A stretch of 53,115 nt of DNA from Pseudomonas helleri (GCF_009600315.1 NZ_WIWC01000036.1:1-53115); one strand, 5' to 3'; shown: positions 1 through 10,027, counted from the stretch's first letter. Notes: generated by a model not told the origin, from the sequence alone. A program made the numbers and translations.

Positions 1-158
1 TCCGTGGGCACGCCGTGACGGGCCATCCATGGCCCAACACGGCTCTCCCGGCATCCATGCCGGTCGACCCACTCCGCAGAACCTCCACTCGGCCTCCCGA
101 TGGGGCGGTAGATCAAGATCAAGATCAAAAGCCAGATCAAGATCTACTGCAACTGCAG
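1..158. other. Region downstream of tamB with GATCAA tandem units
   Basis: No credible gene is visible here. The stretch holds short inverted repeats (for example GGCCATCCATGGCC near 20-33) and a run of GATCAA hexamers around 111-144, interrupted by a few bases. It follows the tamB stop codon, and the window edge cuts off whatever lies further left. Small open frames across it consist of repeat-derived residues and look spurious. Confidence 0.5.
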
Positions 159-3100
159 TTAAAAATCCCGCTTGTAAAAAATATCCAGCGAACTGGCTAT
201 CCCGCTCGCCACTTCCACATACACCCGCTTGCTCAATTTATAGCGCAAGGCAATAGTGCTGGCCGGTTCAAACACGCCCACGCCATAACGCACACTCAAG
301 CGATCGTTGATTTTGCCACTGGCCACTACCGAGGTGCTGTCTCCGCTGCCTTCGGTGTCCAGTTCAAAATCCTTGAGCCCCAGATGGTTAGCCAGGCTGG
401 TGGTCACACCCGAACTGCCCATCAAGCCTAATCCCAACGCAGCTTGTGCCAGCAAGTTGTCGTCTTCGCCACTGCCGGTCAGCGGTCGACCCAGAATCAG
501 ATAGGACAAGGCCTGTTCCTGGCTCATGGCCGGTTCCGAGAAGATTTGCGTCGTCGGTTGCTCCGGGCTGCCGGTCAGCCGGATTCCGGCAATTACGTCA
601 TCGGTTTGGCGAACCGCTTCAATGTCCAGGTAGGGCTGGTCTATAGGCCCGGTAAACAACAGCCGCGCACGGCGAATGGTCAAACGCTGGCCATAAGCCC
701 GGTAGCGACCATTGTTAAGCCGTAGCTCTCCCCGCGTGTCCATGTTGTTGCCAATGTGTACCTGCCCGGCGATGTCCGCGTTCAGGCCAAAGCCGCTGAA
801 GGTCAACAGCTCCTGCCCCACCACCACGTCTATGTCCATGTCGATCACCATGGGCGGCTCGCTCTGGGTCGCCTGCTGGCCAATGATCACAGTGTCGTCT
901 GACACCTTAACCGTCGAGGGCGGTAATTCTCGTACAGTGATTTCACCTTTCGGGATGTTTACCTTACCCGCGACCAACAGCGTGTTATCCGGTTTCAGCG
1001 AGATTCTAAGGTCAGGGGCTACGTCCAGTTTGGCGTAAGGCTCAACCGTCACAGGCAGGTTATTGCCCTTGACCAATACGTTAACCGACATCGCCTTGCC
1101 CCACGCAACGTCGCCGCTGATGCTGCCCTGCCCTAGTTTGCCGCTGGTCCAGCCGCCATTGAGCAGTGCCGTTTCGCCATTGATCACGGCGCTCAATTGC
1201 AGGTTTTCAAAGTTGGTCGGTAGCTGCGGCCCGGAAATCTCGCCACCGCTCAACGCGACATTGCCGTTGATGTGCGGGGCGAGCAATGCACCGGAAATGG
1301 TCCCGGTGCCGTTCAGTTGGCCGGTGAGTGTCTCAACCATCGGCACAAAGGGACGAATCACTGAAATATCCAGACCGCTCAGTCGGAAGTCACCTGTGAT
1401 CGGCTTGCTTTTGGGCAACGGATTAAGCCGTGCATTGAGCATCAGTTGACCCAGTTTGCCACCATTGAAGTTGAACTGAGTGTCGACACGGCTCGGGGTC
1501 AAATTGCTAGTGAGTTTTAAGGTCTGGTACGGGAAATCCAGCCACTGGCCTTTATCTTTAATGCGCAAGGTGCCACCGCTGGCGTCGACCACGACCTGAC
1601 CTTTTGGGCCGCTGGCGGGTACGTCCAGCAGTAGGTCGGCGTTAAGTTGCCCTTGCCATTGAAAGTCTTTGGGGAACCATTGCGCCAAGCTGTCGAGAGG
1701 GAACTGCTTGAGGTGAAAGCGCAGCTTGGGATCGGGCATCAACCGTTGATCTTCGCTGCACAAACTGGCCGGGCCAGAGGTCCAGCACTGCGCGCCCAAA
1801 TTGATTTTGCCATCGGCCAGTCGCTCCAGACGCGCCGGGTTTTGCAACACCCAAGCTTGTCCGCCCGCCTTCACATCGCCCCGGGTCAGTCGACCCCGCC
1901 AATTGTCTTTATCCAGCCCGCCATCAAGCGCCAGCCCAAGTTGAAGCATCGGCCCTTGTAACGCCAATTGCAGTTGCTGGCGTTTGATGTCACCGCTGCC
2001 GCCTACCGTCAACACTCCCAGTTGCGTGTCGCCCGCCTGAATACCGCTGCCCTTGAGGTCAAGCCGACCACGTTGGTTGCGATCCAGCGTGGCGTCCAGC
2101 GTCAGGCTTTGCAGGCGATTTTCGGCAAACGCCAACTGCTGACCCTGCAAGGCCACTTTGCCCTCGGGGGCCTTGAGCGTGCCGGCCATGTCGACCCGGC
2201 CCTTGAGCTGACCGCGCAGTTCTGGCCACAACTGACCCAAACGCGGCAGGTTCAATTCCAGCTGCGCTTTGAGTTGCTGCTGCAAACTGGCCGTACCATA
2301 GATGCGGTTATCACCCAGACGAATGTCCAGTGCGCTGACCGTCCATGCTTCACCGGCACCCTGCGCCTTGGCTTGCAACATGGCCGGCAACCCACGCAAA
2401 CGGCCTTTGAGATCAAGATCAGCGTCCAGTTCCAGCCGCTCATTTTTAAATGAGCCTGTGCTGCGCAACGGGCCTGCCAACGTCCCCGGCAATTCAGCCA
2501 CCCAGTACGCCGGGTTCAACGCACTCAAATCCAGCGCCGCATCCCACGCTACGCCATCGGCGAACTTTACGTTAACGTGCCCCTCAGCTTTGCCCTGCCC
2601 GGCCACCAGTTTTAGCTGCGGCAGGAAGATTTGGCCCAGGTCACCGCTGAATGGGCTGGCGACACTGAAAGCACCGGCCGGGCCATCCAGATCCGCCTTG
2701 AAGTTGCCCAGGTACTTGCCATCGGTATAAGACACGTCACCGATGAACGTACGCAGGTCAACGTCCGGTTTGGCGATCACGGGGTACAGGTTATGCCAAG
2801 GGAACTCGAGCCAGTGGACAGTGGCATCGGCGCTCAGTCCTTTTTGCCAATCCACCTTCCCCGATAGCTTCAAATGCTGCTGCGCACTGGAGGTCAGGTC
2901 CAGCGCTGAAACCTGGGCGCCTTTGCTGTCCACTCGACCTTCAAGCAATACACTCACCGGGTTATTTTCAGCCGGTAAGCTGGCCGTGCCCTTCAGGGCA
3001 TAGCCGGCCTTGAGATCACCTTTGGCCGTAAGCAGCAATTGATTGAGTTGCAAAGTATCAGGCAGATCCGGGCTGGCCTTGAAGGCCTCAGAGGTAATGC

Positions 3101-3833
3101 TCACTTGCGCGGGCAGGTTTTCTGCCAGCGGTTGAACATTACCCGTCAGGTGAGCGTTGAGGTAACCGCTGCTGTCAGCCGCGAGATTCAAGGTTGTGCG
3201 TAAATGACCCTCGACGTTCAACGCCAGTGCCCAAGGCTGTTTGTCCGGGGATGGCAGATTGATCGTCCCCTTTAACGCCAGTGGCCAGTCCCCATTGGGT
3301 TGCAACAACCCGGAAAGGTTCACGCTGAGGTCTTCACGCTCGATCGTTGCGGAATCGATCTGCAAGCCTTTGGCCGTCCACTGCGCCGCTATCTGCAAAC
3401 CTTTAAGCTGCTCGATACCGTTGAACAACACGTTACCGACTTTAATCACACCGACTTCAATGGCCAGGGGTAATTTCAGCTCCGGCAAGCTGATGGGACC
3501 GCTGCTGCTGTCTTCGCTGGGCGGGAATTGCAGGCTGACTTGATCCGCCTGTAGCTGGTCTATGCATAAGGTCATACGGGTCAGGCAGCCGGGCGACCAG
3601 GCAAAGATCGGCCGGGTCACTTCTACACGGCTGGTGCCTTGCTCCCACAACAGGTGATCGGCGCTCCACTGTGCACCCAAACGACCGTTGAAGTTGTCCA
3701 CCTGCAAACCCGGCACTTGAGCCAACACCCAACGACTGCCCGTTTGCGTCCCCAAAATAACGCCGAGGGTGACAACCACCAGCAATACCAGCACCAAAAC
3801 GACTAAGCCGGCTATTTTCAAACCACGAATCAC
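159..3833 (-). CDS. tamB: Translocation and assembly module inner-membrane protein TamB
   Basis: TamB is a very long periplasm-spanning protein anchored in the inner membrane. With TamA it takes part in outer-membrane protein assembly and in phospholipid transport to the outer membrane. The 1224-residue product has one N-terminal membrane segment (about residues 8-28). A long beta-rich body of repeating hydrophobic/polar alternation follows, and the conserved TamB (DUF490) C-terminal domain covers roughly the last 320 residues, ending in an aromatic residue. The length suits the family. The start is GTG and overlaps the tamA stop as GTGA, so translation is probably coupled. The gene follows tamA in a two-gene operon. 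Family assignment is secure; the exact cargo is not visible from sequence. Confidence 0.95.
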   Translation of the reverse strand: MIRGLKIAGLVVLVLVLLVVVTLGVILGTQTGSRWVLAQVPGLQVDNFNGRLGAQWSADHLLWEQGTSRVEVTRPIFAWSPGCLTRMTLCIDQLQADQVSLQFPPSEDSSSGPISLPELKLPLAIEVGVIKVGNVLFNGIEQLKGLQIAAQWTAKGLQIDSATIEREDLSVNLSGLLQPNGDWPLALKGTINLPSPDKQPWALALNVEGHLRTTLNLAADSSGYLNAHLTGNVQPLAENLPAQVSITSEAFKASPDLPDTLQLNQLLLTAKGDLKAGYALKGTASLPAENNPVSVLLEGRVDSKGAQVSALDLTSSAQQHLKLSGKVDWQKGLSADATVHWLEFPWHNLYPVIAKPDVDLRTFIGDVSYTDGKYLGNFKADLDGPAGAFSVASPFSGDLGQIFLPQLKLVAGQGKAEGHVNVKFADGVAWDAALDLSALNPAYWVAELPGTLAGPLRSTGSFKNERLELDADLDLKGRLRGLPAMLQAKAQGAGEAWTVSALDIRLGDNRIYGTASLQQQLKAQLELNLPRLGQLWPELRGQLKGRVDMAGTLKAPEGKVALQGQQLAFAENRLQSLTLDATLDRNQRGRLDLKGSGIQAGDTQLGVLTVGGSGDIKRQQLQLALQGPMLQLGLALDGGLDKDNWRGRLTRGDVKAGGQAWVLQNPARLERLADGKINLGAQCWTSGPASLCSEDQRLMPDPKLRFHLKQFPLDSLAQWFPKDFQWQGQLNADLLLDVPASGPKGQVVVDASGGTLRIKDKGQWLDFPYQTLKLTSNLTPSRVDTQFNFNGGKLGQLMLNARLNPLPKSKPITGDFRLSGLDISVIRPFVPMVETLTGQLNGTGTISGALLAPHINGNVALSGGEISGPQLPTNFENLQLSAVINGETALLNGGWTSGKLGQGSISGDVAWGKAMSVNVLVKGNNLPVTVEPYAKLDVAPDLRISLKPDNTLLVAGKVNIPKGEITVRELPPSTVKVSDDTVIIGQQATQSEPPMVIDMDIDVVVGQELLTFSGFGLNADIAGQVHIGNNMDTRGELRLNNGRYRAYGQRLTIRRARLLFTGPIDQPYLDIEAVRQTDDVIAGIRLTGSPEQPTTQIFSEPAMSQEQALSYLILGRPLTGSGEDDNLLAQAALGLGLMGSSGVTTSLANHLGLKDFELDTEGSGDSTSVVASGKINDRLSVRYGVGVFEPASTIALRYKLSKRVYVEVASGIASSLDIFYKRDF

Positions 3834-5557
3834 AGTTCAGGCCCCATCGAGAAGTGCAGTTGGATACCACCGTCATCGTCCAGCGCATGAGCCAGGTCGA
3901 GTCGTATCGGGCCTATCGGTGAAATATAACGAATACCCACGCCGACCCCAGTCTTCAAGCTGGGCAGTTCCAGATTGTTGAATGCGTTGCCCTGATCCAC
4001 GAACGTGGCCCAGCGCCATTTCTCAGCGAACTGGTATTGATACTCAAGGCTGCCCGTCAGCATATAACGCCCGCCGATGCGATCACCCTCGGAGTTCTTG
4101 GGTGACAGGCTTTGATAGGCATAGCCGCGCACGCTTTGATCGCCGCCCGCAAAAAACCGCAAGGAAGGCGGTACTTGTTTATAGCCATTGGTAGCGCTGC
4201 CGCCGAATTGAACGCGCCCCAGAAAACGGTGTTTTTCCCACAAGGTGGTCAACGCCTTGAATTGCACGTCACCGTGTAACAGGTTGGTGTCCGACATCAG
4301 CCCTTCCTTGGCCACTTCGATACTGGAGGTCACGCTGTAGCCGTGGCTCGGGTCAATACGGTTATCACTGCGCACCACCGAGAAACTCACCCCCGGCATC
4401 AGCAAGGTGCTCAACCCAGAATCATCCCCCAAGCGGTACTGCTCATGTTGCCAGCGCAGAAAAACCACCCGCGTCCAGCCATTGTCCATCTTGCTGTGCC
4501 ATTCAGGGCCAAGGGTGAGCAACTTGCTCAACGTGTCGGTATTGGCGATTTCTTCGTATTGATAGCCTGCCGCAAAGCGCAATTTATCGGTCAGGGGCGG
4601 ATCAAGCGGAATGTCATACCAGGCCCCGACGTTCTGCTTGGGCTGAGAAATTTCTGACTCAAAACCGTAACTGTCGCCACGGGGGTTGTCCCAATGTCGC
4701 GTCCAGCTGGCTTTGCCACGCGGCCCCATATCGGTCGAATAACCCAGACCCAACGTCATGGTGCGTGGTTTGCGGGTATACAGATCGACGTCAACCGGAA
4801 TCACAGTACCGACAGCCGTACTCGGTGCGGCATCCACTTGCACCGTTTCAAAATAGCCACTGCCTTGCAGGTTTTGATTGAGCTCGGCAATCAGTTGGGA
4901 GTCGTAGGGTGTGTCGGGTTTGAACGGCACCAACCGATCAAGCAAGGTCTGATCAAAAGGCGCATTGCCCGCAAATGTGACCTTCCCAAGTGTGTAACGA
5001 GGGCCGCTTTCATACACAAGATTGATGTCGGCAAACCCACCTTTGGGGTCGACCAGTATTTCGTGCTTGAGGAATTTACCGTCGAAAAAACCGTAACGCA
5101 GCGCACGGTTAAGGATCAAGCGCTTGGCGTCTTCGTAGTTGCCCTGATTGAGCACAGCGCCCGGTTTCAGGTCGTCACTGAGCGGGATCTGGAATGCCTT
5201 GAGTGATGAAGCCGGGCCCTCGACTCGCACCGTGACGTTGCGCAGATGCACCGGCTCGCCGGGATCAATGTTCAACTCCAGACGCGGCGGATCGCCGGCT
5301 TTAACCTCGGCATCGATGGTGGGCTGATAATAACCCAAGGCCTGGGAGGCTTTAAGGGCCTGCTCTATAGCGCCACGTTTGAAGCGCAACAAGGCCTCCT
5401 CGTCGCGATCGCCGAGGCTGCCTATATAGCCTTCCACATTGGCCTTGAGGGCGTTGTTTGCCGGTTTGACCTTGACCACCAGTTCGCTTTGGGCAAATGC
5501 CGCGCAACTGCTGATCAACAGGACAAACGCACTGGTGAATCTTCCTGGAAACTTCAT
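3830..5557 (-). CDS. tamA: Outer-membrane translocation and assembly protein TamA (Omp85 family)
   Basis: TamA is an Omp85-family outer-membrane beta-barrel that works with TamB. The chosen ATG gives 575 residues starting with a clear signal peptide (cleavage near residues 23-25, after an Ala-Phe-Ala motif). POTRA-type domains span about residues 25-250, with the repeated pattern of a helix followed by 'V.G....' strands. The C-terminal half is a 16-strand-type barrel with the Omp85 feature 'RGY' (in 'SVRGYAYQSL') and a C-terminal beta-signal. An upstream in-frame TTG at 5581 would add eight residues before the signal peptide and is less likely. tamB starts within the stop codon of this gene. 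Identity is well supported. Confidence 0.93.
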   Translation of the reverse strand: MKFPGRFTSAFVLLISSCAAFAQSELVVKVKPANNALKANVEGYIGSLGDRDEEALLRFKRGAIEQALKASQALGYYQPTIDAEVKAGDPPRLELNIDPGEPVHLRNVTVRVEGPASSLKAFQIPLSDDLKPGAVLNQGNYEDAKRLILNRALRYGFFDGKFLKHEILVDPKGGFADINLVYESGPRYTLGKVTFAGNAPFDQTLLDRLVPFKPDTPYDSQLIAELNQNLQGSGYFETVQVDAAPSTAVGTVIPVDVDLYTRKPRTMTLGLGYSTDMGPRGKASWTRHWDNPRGDSYGFESEISQPKQNVGAWYDIPLDPPLTDKLRFAAGYQYEEIANTDTLSKLLTLGPEWHSKMDNGWTRVVFLRWQHEQYRLGDDSGLSTLLMPGVSFSVVRSDNRIDPSHGYSVTSSIEVAKEGLMSDTNLLHGDVQFKALTTLWEKHRFLGRVQFGGSATNGYKQVPPSLRFFAGGDQSVRGYAYQSLSPKNSEGDRIGGRYMLTGSLEYQYQFAEKWRWATFVDQGNAFNNLELPSLKTGVGVGIRYISPIGPIRLDLAHALDDDGGIQLHFSMGPEL

Positions 5558-5620
5558 AGGCGCGGATGCTATCACGGACAAGGCTGGACTTAGAGCGCGC
5601 CACGGAGCACAAACGCGGGC

Positions 5621-6271
5621 TTATGCTGTTGCAGTGTGTAACACCTGAGGGTTGGCATGAAATAAGACACGCTCCACCACCGGGCCTATGGCCACCTCTC
5701 CAATCTGGACATAACCCTGACGCTTATAAAATTCCAGGGCCTGTTCATTACCGGTGTCGAGCACTACACCTTCGGAATGCTCGTCCGCTGCGCACCAGTT
5801 ATGAACGGCTTCCAGTAACTGCTCGCCATAGTGCATCCCTTGGAACTGCGGGTGTATACCGTGCAGCGGCAACATATGCACGGCATCCCCGGGAATGCAG
5901 GCCAGCACGGCGTTATGATAGTCCAGATAACGGCGTGTGCCGCGCAGACCGGCCGTTAAGAACATGCGCAGTTGCCATGCCCAGCTTTCAGTAATACCCA
6001 GACGCCGCAGGGGGGGCGCGATCAGGGCAATGCCCACCAGGCGGTCATCGACCAAAATTCCCAAGGCCGGTAAATCCTGAAAAAAATGCTGTTTGACCAG
6101 CGCCCGAACGGTAGCTCGCATCCGCCGTTCATACCCGGGGCGACTCGCTTCAAACAAATATTGAAACGTCGGCTCCTGGCGATACGCCTGATACAGCAGC
6201 GCCCGCGCTTCCTTTGAATAGCCGCTGTCCAGCAGTTGAATCTGGCATGTGGCGTTCGACGCTTGTGTCAT
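5621..6271 (-). CDS. GNAT family N-acetyltransferase
   Basis: This 216-residue protein has the GNAT fold signature. A mid-protein strand carries 'LVGIALIAPP', then an acetyl-CoA binding segment near 'IHPQFQGMHYGEQLLEAV' fits the R/Q-x-x-G-x-G/A loop, and the C-terminal 'ALEFYKRQGYVQIG' motif is typical of the family. The substrate cannot be told from sequence. The start at 6271 was chosen because a GAGGGG ribosome-binding site lies just upstream; the open frame runs a further 46 codons upstream without conserved-looking sequence. It lies behind tamA on the same strand but with its own divergent spacing from xthA, so it is probably separately transcribed. Confidence 0.8.
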   Translation of the reverse strand: MTQASNATCQIQLLDSGYSKEARALLYQAYRQEPTFQYLFEASRPGYERRMRATVRALVKQHFFQDLPALGILVDDRLVGIALIAPPLRRLGITESWAWQLRMFLTAGLRGTRRYLDYHNAVLACIPGDAVHMLPLHGIHPQFQGMHYGEQLLEAVHNWCAADEHSEGVVLDTGNEQALEFYKRQGYVQIGEVAIGPVVERVLFHANPQVLHTATA

Positions 6272-6436
6272 GACGGTCCCCTCGGTGACGCTTGGATAGC
6301 GACACTTCTTAATGAGTACGAGCCCCCGAGGCGCATAACAGTTCAATCGGGGCTGCGAGTTTGCAACGTTAGCAGTGCATTTGCCCCACTGCACGCTGAC
6401 CGCTAACATCGCAGTTTTATTCAGGACTGCCCGCCC

Positions 6437-7249
6437 ATGAAAATCGTTTCATTCAACATTAACGGCCTGCGCGCTCGGCCACATCAGCTGGCAGCGCTGA
6501 TCGAAAAACATCAGCCCGACGTCATCGGCCTGCAGGAAACCAAAGTCCACGACGATCAATTCCCCCTCGCCGACATTCAGGCCTTGGGTTATCACGTGCA
6601 TTTCCATGGTCAGAAAGGCCATTACGGCGTCGCCCTGCTGTCGCGAAAAGAACCCCTTGAGCTGCACAAGGGCTTTGCCACCGACGAAGAAGACGCACAA
6701 CGCCGTTTTATCTGGGGCACGTTCGCCGACGAAAATGGCCAGCCGGTGACCATCATGAATGGTTACTTCCCACAGGGCGAAAGCCGCGACCACCCCACCA
6801 AATTTCCGGCCAAACAGCGCTTTTACAGTGACCTGCAACAGCTGCTCGAAAGTCAGTTCAGCAATGAACAACCGTTGGTGGTCATGGGTGACATCAACAT
6901 CTCCCCGCAAGACTGCGATATCGGTATCGGCCCGGACAACGCCAAGCGTTGGCTGAAAACCGGCAAATGCAGCTTTTTGCCGGAGGAACGCGAGTGGATG
7001 GAACGCCTCAAGGGCTGGGGCCTGGTGGACAGTTTTCGTTACCTGCACCCGGACGTCACAGACCGCTTCAGCTGGTTCGACTATCGCAGCCGGGGCTTTG
7101 AAGACGAGCCTAAACGTGGCCTGCGCATCGACGTGATTCTGACCTCCAATGGGCTGGTGCCTCGGATCAAGGACGCCGGTGTCGACTACGACCTGCGCGC
7201 CATGGAAAAACCCTCTGACCACGCACCTGTCTGGCTCGAATTGAGCTGA
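6437..7249 (+). CDS. xthA: Exodeoxyribonuclease III
   Basis: XthA is the major AP endonuclease and 3'-5' exonuclease/phosphodiesterase of base-excision repair. The 270-residue length is exactly that of the family. All hallmark motifs of the EEP (endonuclease/exonuclease/phosphatase) fold are present: 'NINGLRAR' at the start, the metal-binding Glu in 'GLQETKV', 'NGYFPQG', 'MGDINISPQDCDIG' with the catalytic Asp/Asn, and the C-terminal 'SDHAPVW' with the catalytic His. It is a stand-alone gene divergent from the GNAT gene. A long antisense open frame across it is a codon-bias shadow. Confidence 0.97.
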   Translation: MKIVSFNINGLRARPHQLAALIEKHQPDVIGLQETKVHDDQFPLADIQALGYHVHFHGQKGHYGVALLSRKEPLELHKGFATDEEDAQRRFIWGTFADENGQPVTIMNGYFPQGESRDHPTKFPAKQRFYSDLQQLLESQFSNEQPLVVMGDINISPQDCDIGIGPDNAKRWLKTGKCSFLPEEREWMERLKGWGLVDSFRYLHPDVTDRFSWFDYRSRGFEDEPKRGLRIDVILTSNGLVPRIKDAGVDYDLRAMEKPSDHAPVWLELS

Positions 7250-7341
7250 GTGGCGAGGTCATTTATCGCCATCGTCATGCGCCGGTAACACGCCTACCTT
7301 AAATTGCTGGCTCATTTCTGGCTCCAGGAAGGTGCCCGCTG

Positions 7342-8649
7342 ATGCTGCGGTTAATGGTGTGGATGGTGGCGTGTTCTATGACCGGCATGGCCTTTGCGAG
7401 CGACTTGCGCATTCAAGGCTCAAACACCATTGGCGCCAATCTCGGCCCGGCACTGGTGAGCGCCATGCTGGCCGAACAGGGCCTGCGCAACATTCACCGC
7501 GTGCCTGCCACGCCCCCTAACGAGTACAGCATTGTCGGCACCAATGCCTTGGGCCAGCAGGTTCGCGTCGATGTTTCAGCCCACGGATCAGGCACCGGTT
7601 TCGCGGCACTCAATGCAGGGCAGGCGGATATGGTTGCCTCCTCACGCCCCATCAAAGACGCTGAACTGGTCGAGCTTGAAGCACTGGGTGACCTGAAAAG
7701 CCCGGAAGCCGAACACGTCATCGCCATCGACGGCCTGGCAATCATTGTTCATCCCGACAACCCGCTGACTCAACTCACCACCGCCCAACTGGCCGACATC
7801 TTCAGCGGTCGGGTCAGCACTTGGGAAGCACTGGGCGGCGTCGGCGGGACGATTCATCTCTATGCCCGCGATGATCGGTCCGGTACATGGGACACGTTTA
7901 AAGAGGTAGTGCTCAACCGCGAAAACATGGCGTTAAGCTCCACGGCACAGCGCTTCGAGTCCAGTGAGCAGTTATCCGATGCGGTCAGCCATGACCCGCA
8001 AGCCATTGGTTTTATTGGCCTGCCCTACATCCGTGCGGCAAAAGCCGTGGCGATTGCCGATGGGCCTTCGCAGCCGATGTTACCGCTCGACAGCCTCATT
8101 GCCAGCGAAGACTATCCGCTATCCCGGCGCCTGTTTTTCTATCTGCCCCCGAACACCCGGAATTCACTGGCCCACTCACTGGTCAACTTCACCCAAAGCC
8201 CTCAAGGGCAAGCGATTGTCGCGCAGAATGGTTTTATTGCGCAGAGCGTACAAGCCAATCGTGTCGTGGCCGGTGAACACATGCCCGAGGACTATCAGAC
8301 ACTGACCAAAGAAGCTCAGCGCCTGTCTGTCAATTTTCGATTTGAAGAAGGCAGCGCGACACTCGACAACAAGGCGCGTCAGGATTTGGTGCGTGTGATC
8401 GAGTATTTGAGAACCCATGACAAGCTCAGTCAACACATCACCCTGGTGGGTTTTGGCGATGCCAAAAACGACACCGAGCGCGCGCAATTATTATCGAAAC
8501 TGCGGGCGATGGCTGTGCGTCGTGAGCTGGTCAAAAGCGGCGTCGTATTACGTGAAATTCGTGGCTACGGCGCGCAGATGCCGGTGGCGAACAACGCCGA
8601 GGATGAAGGTCGCCTCAAAAACCGTCGCGTTGAGGTGTGGGTGTATTAA
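7342..8649 (+). CDS. Phosphate-binding-like periplasmic protein fused to a C-terminal OmpA domain
   Basis: The 435-residue product has a signal peptide (about residues 1-19, ending Ala-Phe-Ala-Ser). A PstS-like type 2 periplasmic binding domain covers roughly residues 20-295: it starts with 'RIQGSNTIGANLGPAL', and contains 'GSGTGFAAL' and the 'DDRSGTWDTFKEVVL' phosphate-loop-like segment. An OmpA C-terminal peptidoglycan-binding domain covers roughly residues 320-435, with 'F..GSATLD' at its start and 'NRRVEVWV' at the end. Such fusions tether a ligand-binding domain to the cell wall; direct phosphate transport is not implied because no permease or ATPase genes adjoin. The GGAAGG ribosome-binding site is well placed. 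The ligand is an inference from the fold family. Confidence 0.85.
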   Translation: MLRLMVWMVACSMTGMAFASDLRIQGSNTIGANLGPALVSAMLAEQGLRNIHRVPATPPNEYSIVGTNALGQQVRVDVSAHGSGTGFAALNAGQADMVASSRPIKDAELVELEALGDLKSPEAEHVIAIDGLAIIVHPDNPLTQLTTAQLADIFSGRVSTWEALGGVGGTIHLYARDDRSGTWDTFKEVVLNRENMALSSTAQRFESSEQLSDAVSHDPQAIGFIGLPYIRAAKAVAIADGPSQPMLPLDSLIASEDYPLSRRLFFYLPPNTRNSLAHSLVNFTQSPQGQAIVAQNGFIAQSVQANRVVAGEHMPEDYQTLTKEAQRLSVNFRFEEGSATLDNKARQDLVRVIEYLRTHDKLSQHITLVGFGDAKNDTERAQLLSKLRAMAVRRELVKSGVVLREIRGYGAQMPVANNAEDEGRLKNRRVEVWVY

Positions 8650-8670
8650 GCCCACTTGGCGACTAAGCGA

Positions 8671-9873
8671 CTAGGCGTACTTATCCAGCTCCAGCTTGCC
8701 TACTGCGGCTCTGTGAACTTCGTCCGGGCCATCGGCCAGTCGTAACGTGCGTTGCATGGCATACATATACGCCAGCGGAAAATCCCCCGAAACTCCCGCC
8801 CCGCCATGCATCTGAATGGCTCTATCAATCACCTTCAACGCCACATTCGGCGCGACCACTTTGATTTGCGCGATTTCACTCCGGGCGACTTTATTGCCCA
8901 CCGTGTCCATCATGTATGCCGCCTTGAGCGTCAACAGCCGCGCCATGTCGATGTCCATTCGCGAGTCGGCAATCTGGTCGATATTGCCCCCCAATCGTGC
9001 CAGTGGTTTGCCGAACGCTTTACGCGCCATCGAGCGTTCACACATTAATTGCAACGCACGCTCAGCCATGCCAATCGAACGCATGCAGTGATGGATGCGC
9101 CCTGGGCCAAGGCGACCTTGAGCAATCTCAAAACCTCGTCCCTCACCCAGCAATACGTTTTCGTAGGGCACCCGGACATTATCGAACAGGACTTCGGCAT
9201 GCCCATGGGGCGCATCGTCATACCCAAACACTGGCAACGGGCGCACGACTTTTACCCCCGGTGTGTCAATGGGCACCAGAATCATTGAATGCTGTTGGTG
9301 ACGCGGGTTTTCAGGATTGCTCAAGCCCATAAAAATCAAAATTTTACAGCGCGGGTCACAGGCGCCCGAGGTCCACCATTTGCGACCGTCGATCACCCAC
9401 TGATCGCCATCACGCACCGCCCGAGCGGCCATATTGGTTGCATCAGATGAAGCCACGTCGGGCTCAGTCATTGCAAACGCCGAGCGGATTTCCCCGCGCA
9501 GCAAAGGCTCAAGCCACTGCTGTTTTTGCGACTCACTGGCGTAACGCACCAGCACTTCCATATTGCCGGTATCAGGGGCCGAGCAATTAAATGGCTCCGA
9601 GCCGAGCATCGAGCGGCCCATGATTTCGGCCAGTGGTGCGTATTCCAGATTGCTCAGTCCCGCCCCCGCTTGGGATTCGGGCAGAAACAAATTCCATAAC
9701 CCTTCAGCTTTAGCCTTGCGTTTGAGGTCCTCCATGATCGCAGTCGGTTGCCAGCGATCTCCCTCAGCCACCTGTTGCTCGAAAATAACTTCCGCCGGGT
9801 ACACATGGGTGTCCATAAACGCCGTCACACGCTCGCGCAGCGCTTGAACTTTCGGGGAATAAGCGAAATCCAT
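8671..9873 (-). CDS. Acyl-CoA dehydrogenase family protein (ACAD10/11-like)
   Basis: This is a 400-residue FAD-dependent acyl-CoA dehydrogenase. Visible landmarks are the 'AFAMTEPDVASSDATN' FAD/substrate motif, 'GRKWWTSGA', 'RKAFGKPLARLGG', and the C-terminal 'QMHGGAGVSGDFPLAYMYA' and 'LADGPDEVH' segments. The last segment has Asp before Glu-Val-His where medium-chain enzymes carry the catalytic Glu, as is usual for the ACAD10/11 subgroup. The physiological acyl-CoA is not evident. It is transcribed away from a LysR gene with a 154-bp shared upstream region, and it lies close to the liu leucine-degradation genes, so a role in branched-chain or related acyl-CoA use is plausible but inferred. 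Confidence 0.88.
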   Translation of the reverse strand: MDFAYSPKVQALRERVTAFMDTHVYPAEVIFEQQVAEGDRWQPTAIMEDLKRKAKAEGLWNLFLPESQAGAGLSNLEYAPLAEIMGRSMLGSEPFNCSAPDTGNMEVLVRYASESQKQQWLEPLLRGEIRSAFAMTEPDVASSDATNMAARAVRDGDQWVIDGRKWWTSGACDPRCKILIFMGLSNPENPRHQQHSMILVPIDTPGVKVVRPLPVFGYDDAPHGHAEVLFDNVRVPYENVLLGEGRGFEIAQGRLGPGRIHHCMRSIGMAERALQLMCERSMARKAFGKPLARLGGNIDQIADSRMDIDMARLLTLKAAYMMDTVGNKVARSEIAQIKVVAPNVALKVIDRAIQMHGGAGVSGDFPLAYMYAMQRTLRLADGPDEVHRAAVGKLELDKYA

Positions 9874-10027
9874 TGAGGGTTACCTGCTACCGGGAAGTCT
9901 GGAATAAGTAATCCCCGATGCTAGAACAGCCATGCTTCATTTGCGTTGTCTATTTACAGCGTGTATTACCATTCATAAGCAATATAGTTTTCGACCTCGT
10001 TTTACCCGATAACAAGAGCGAAGCGCC

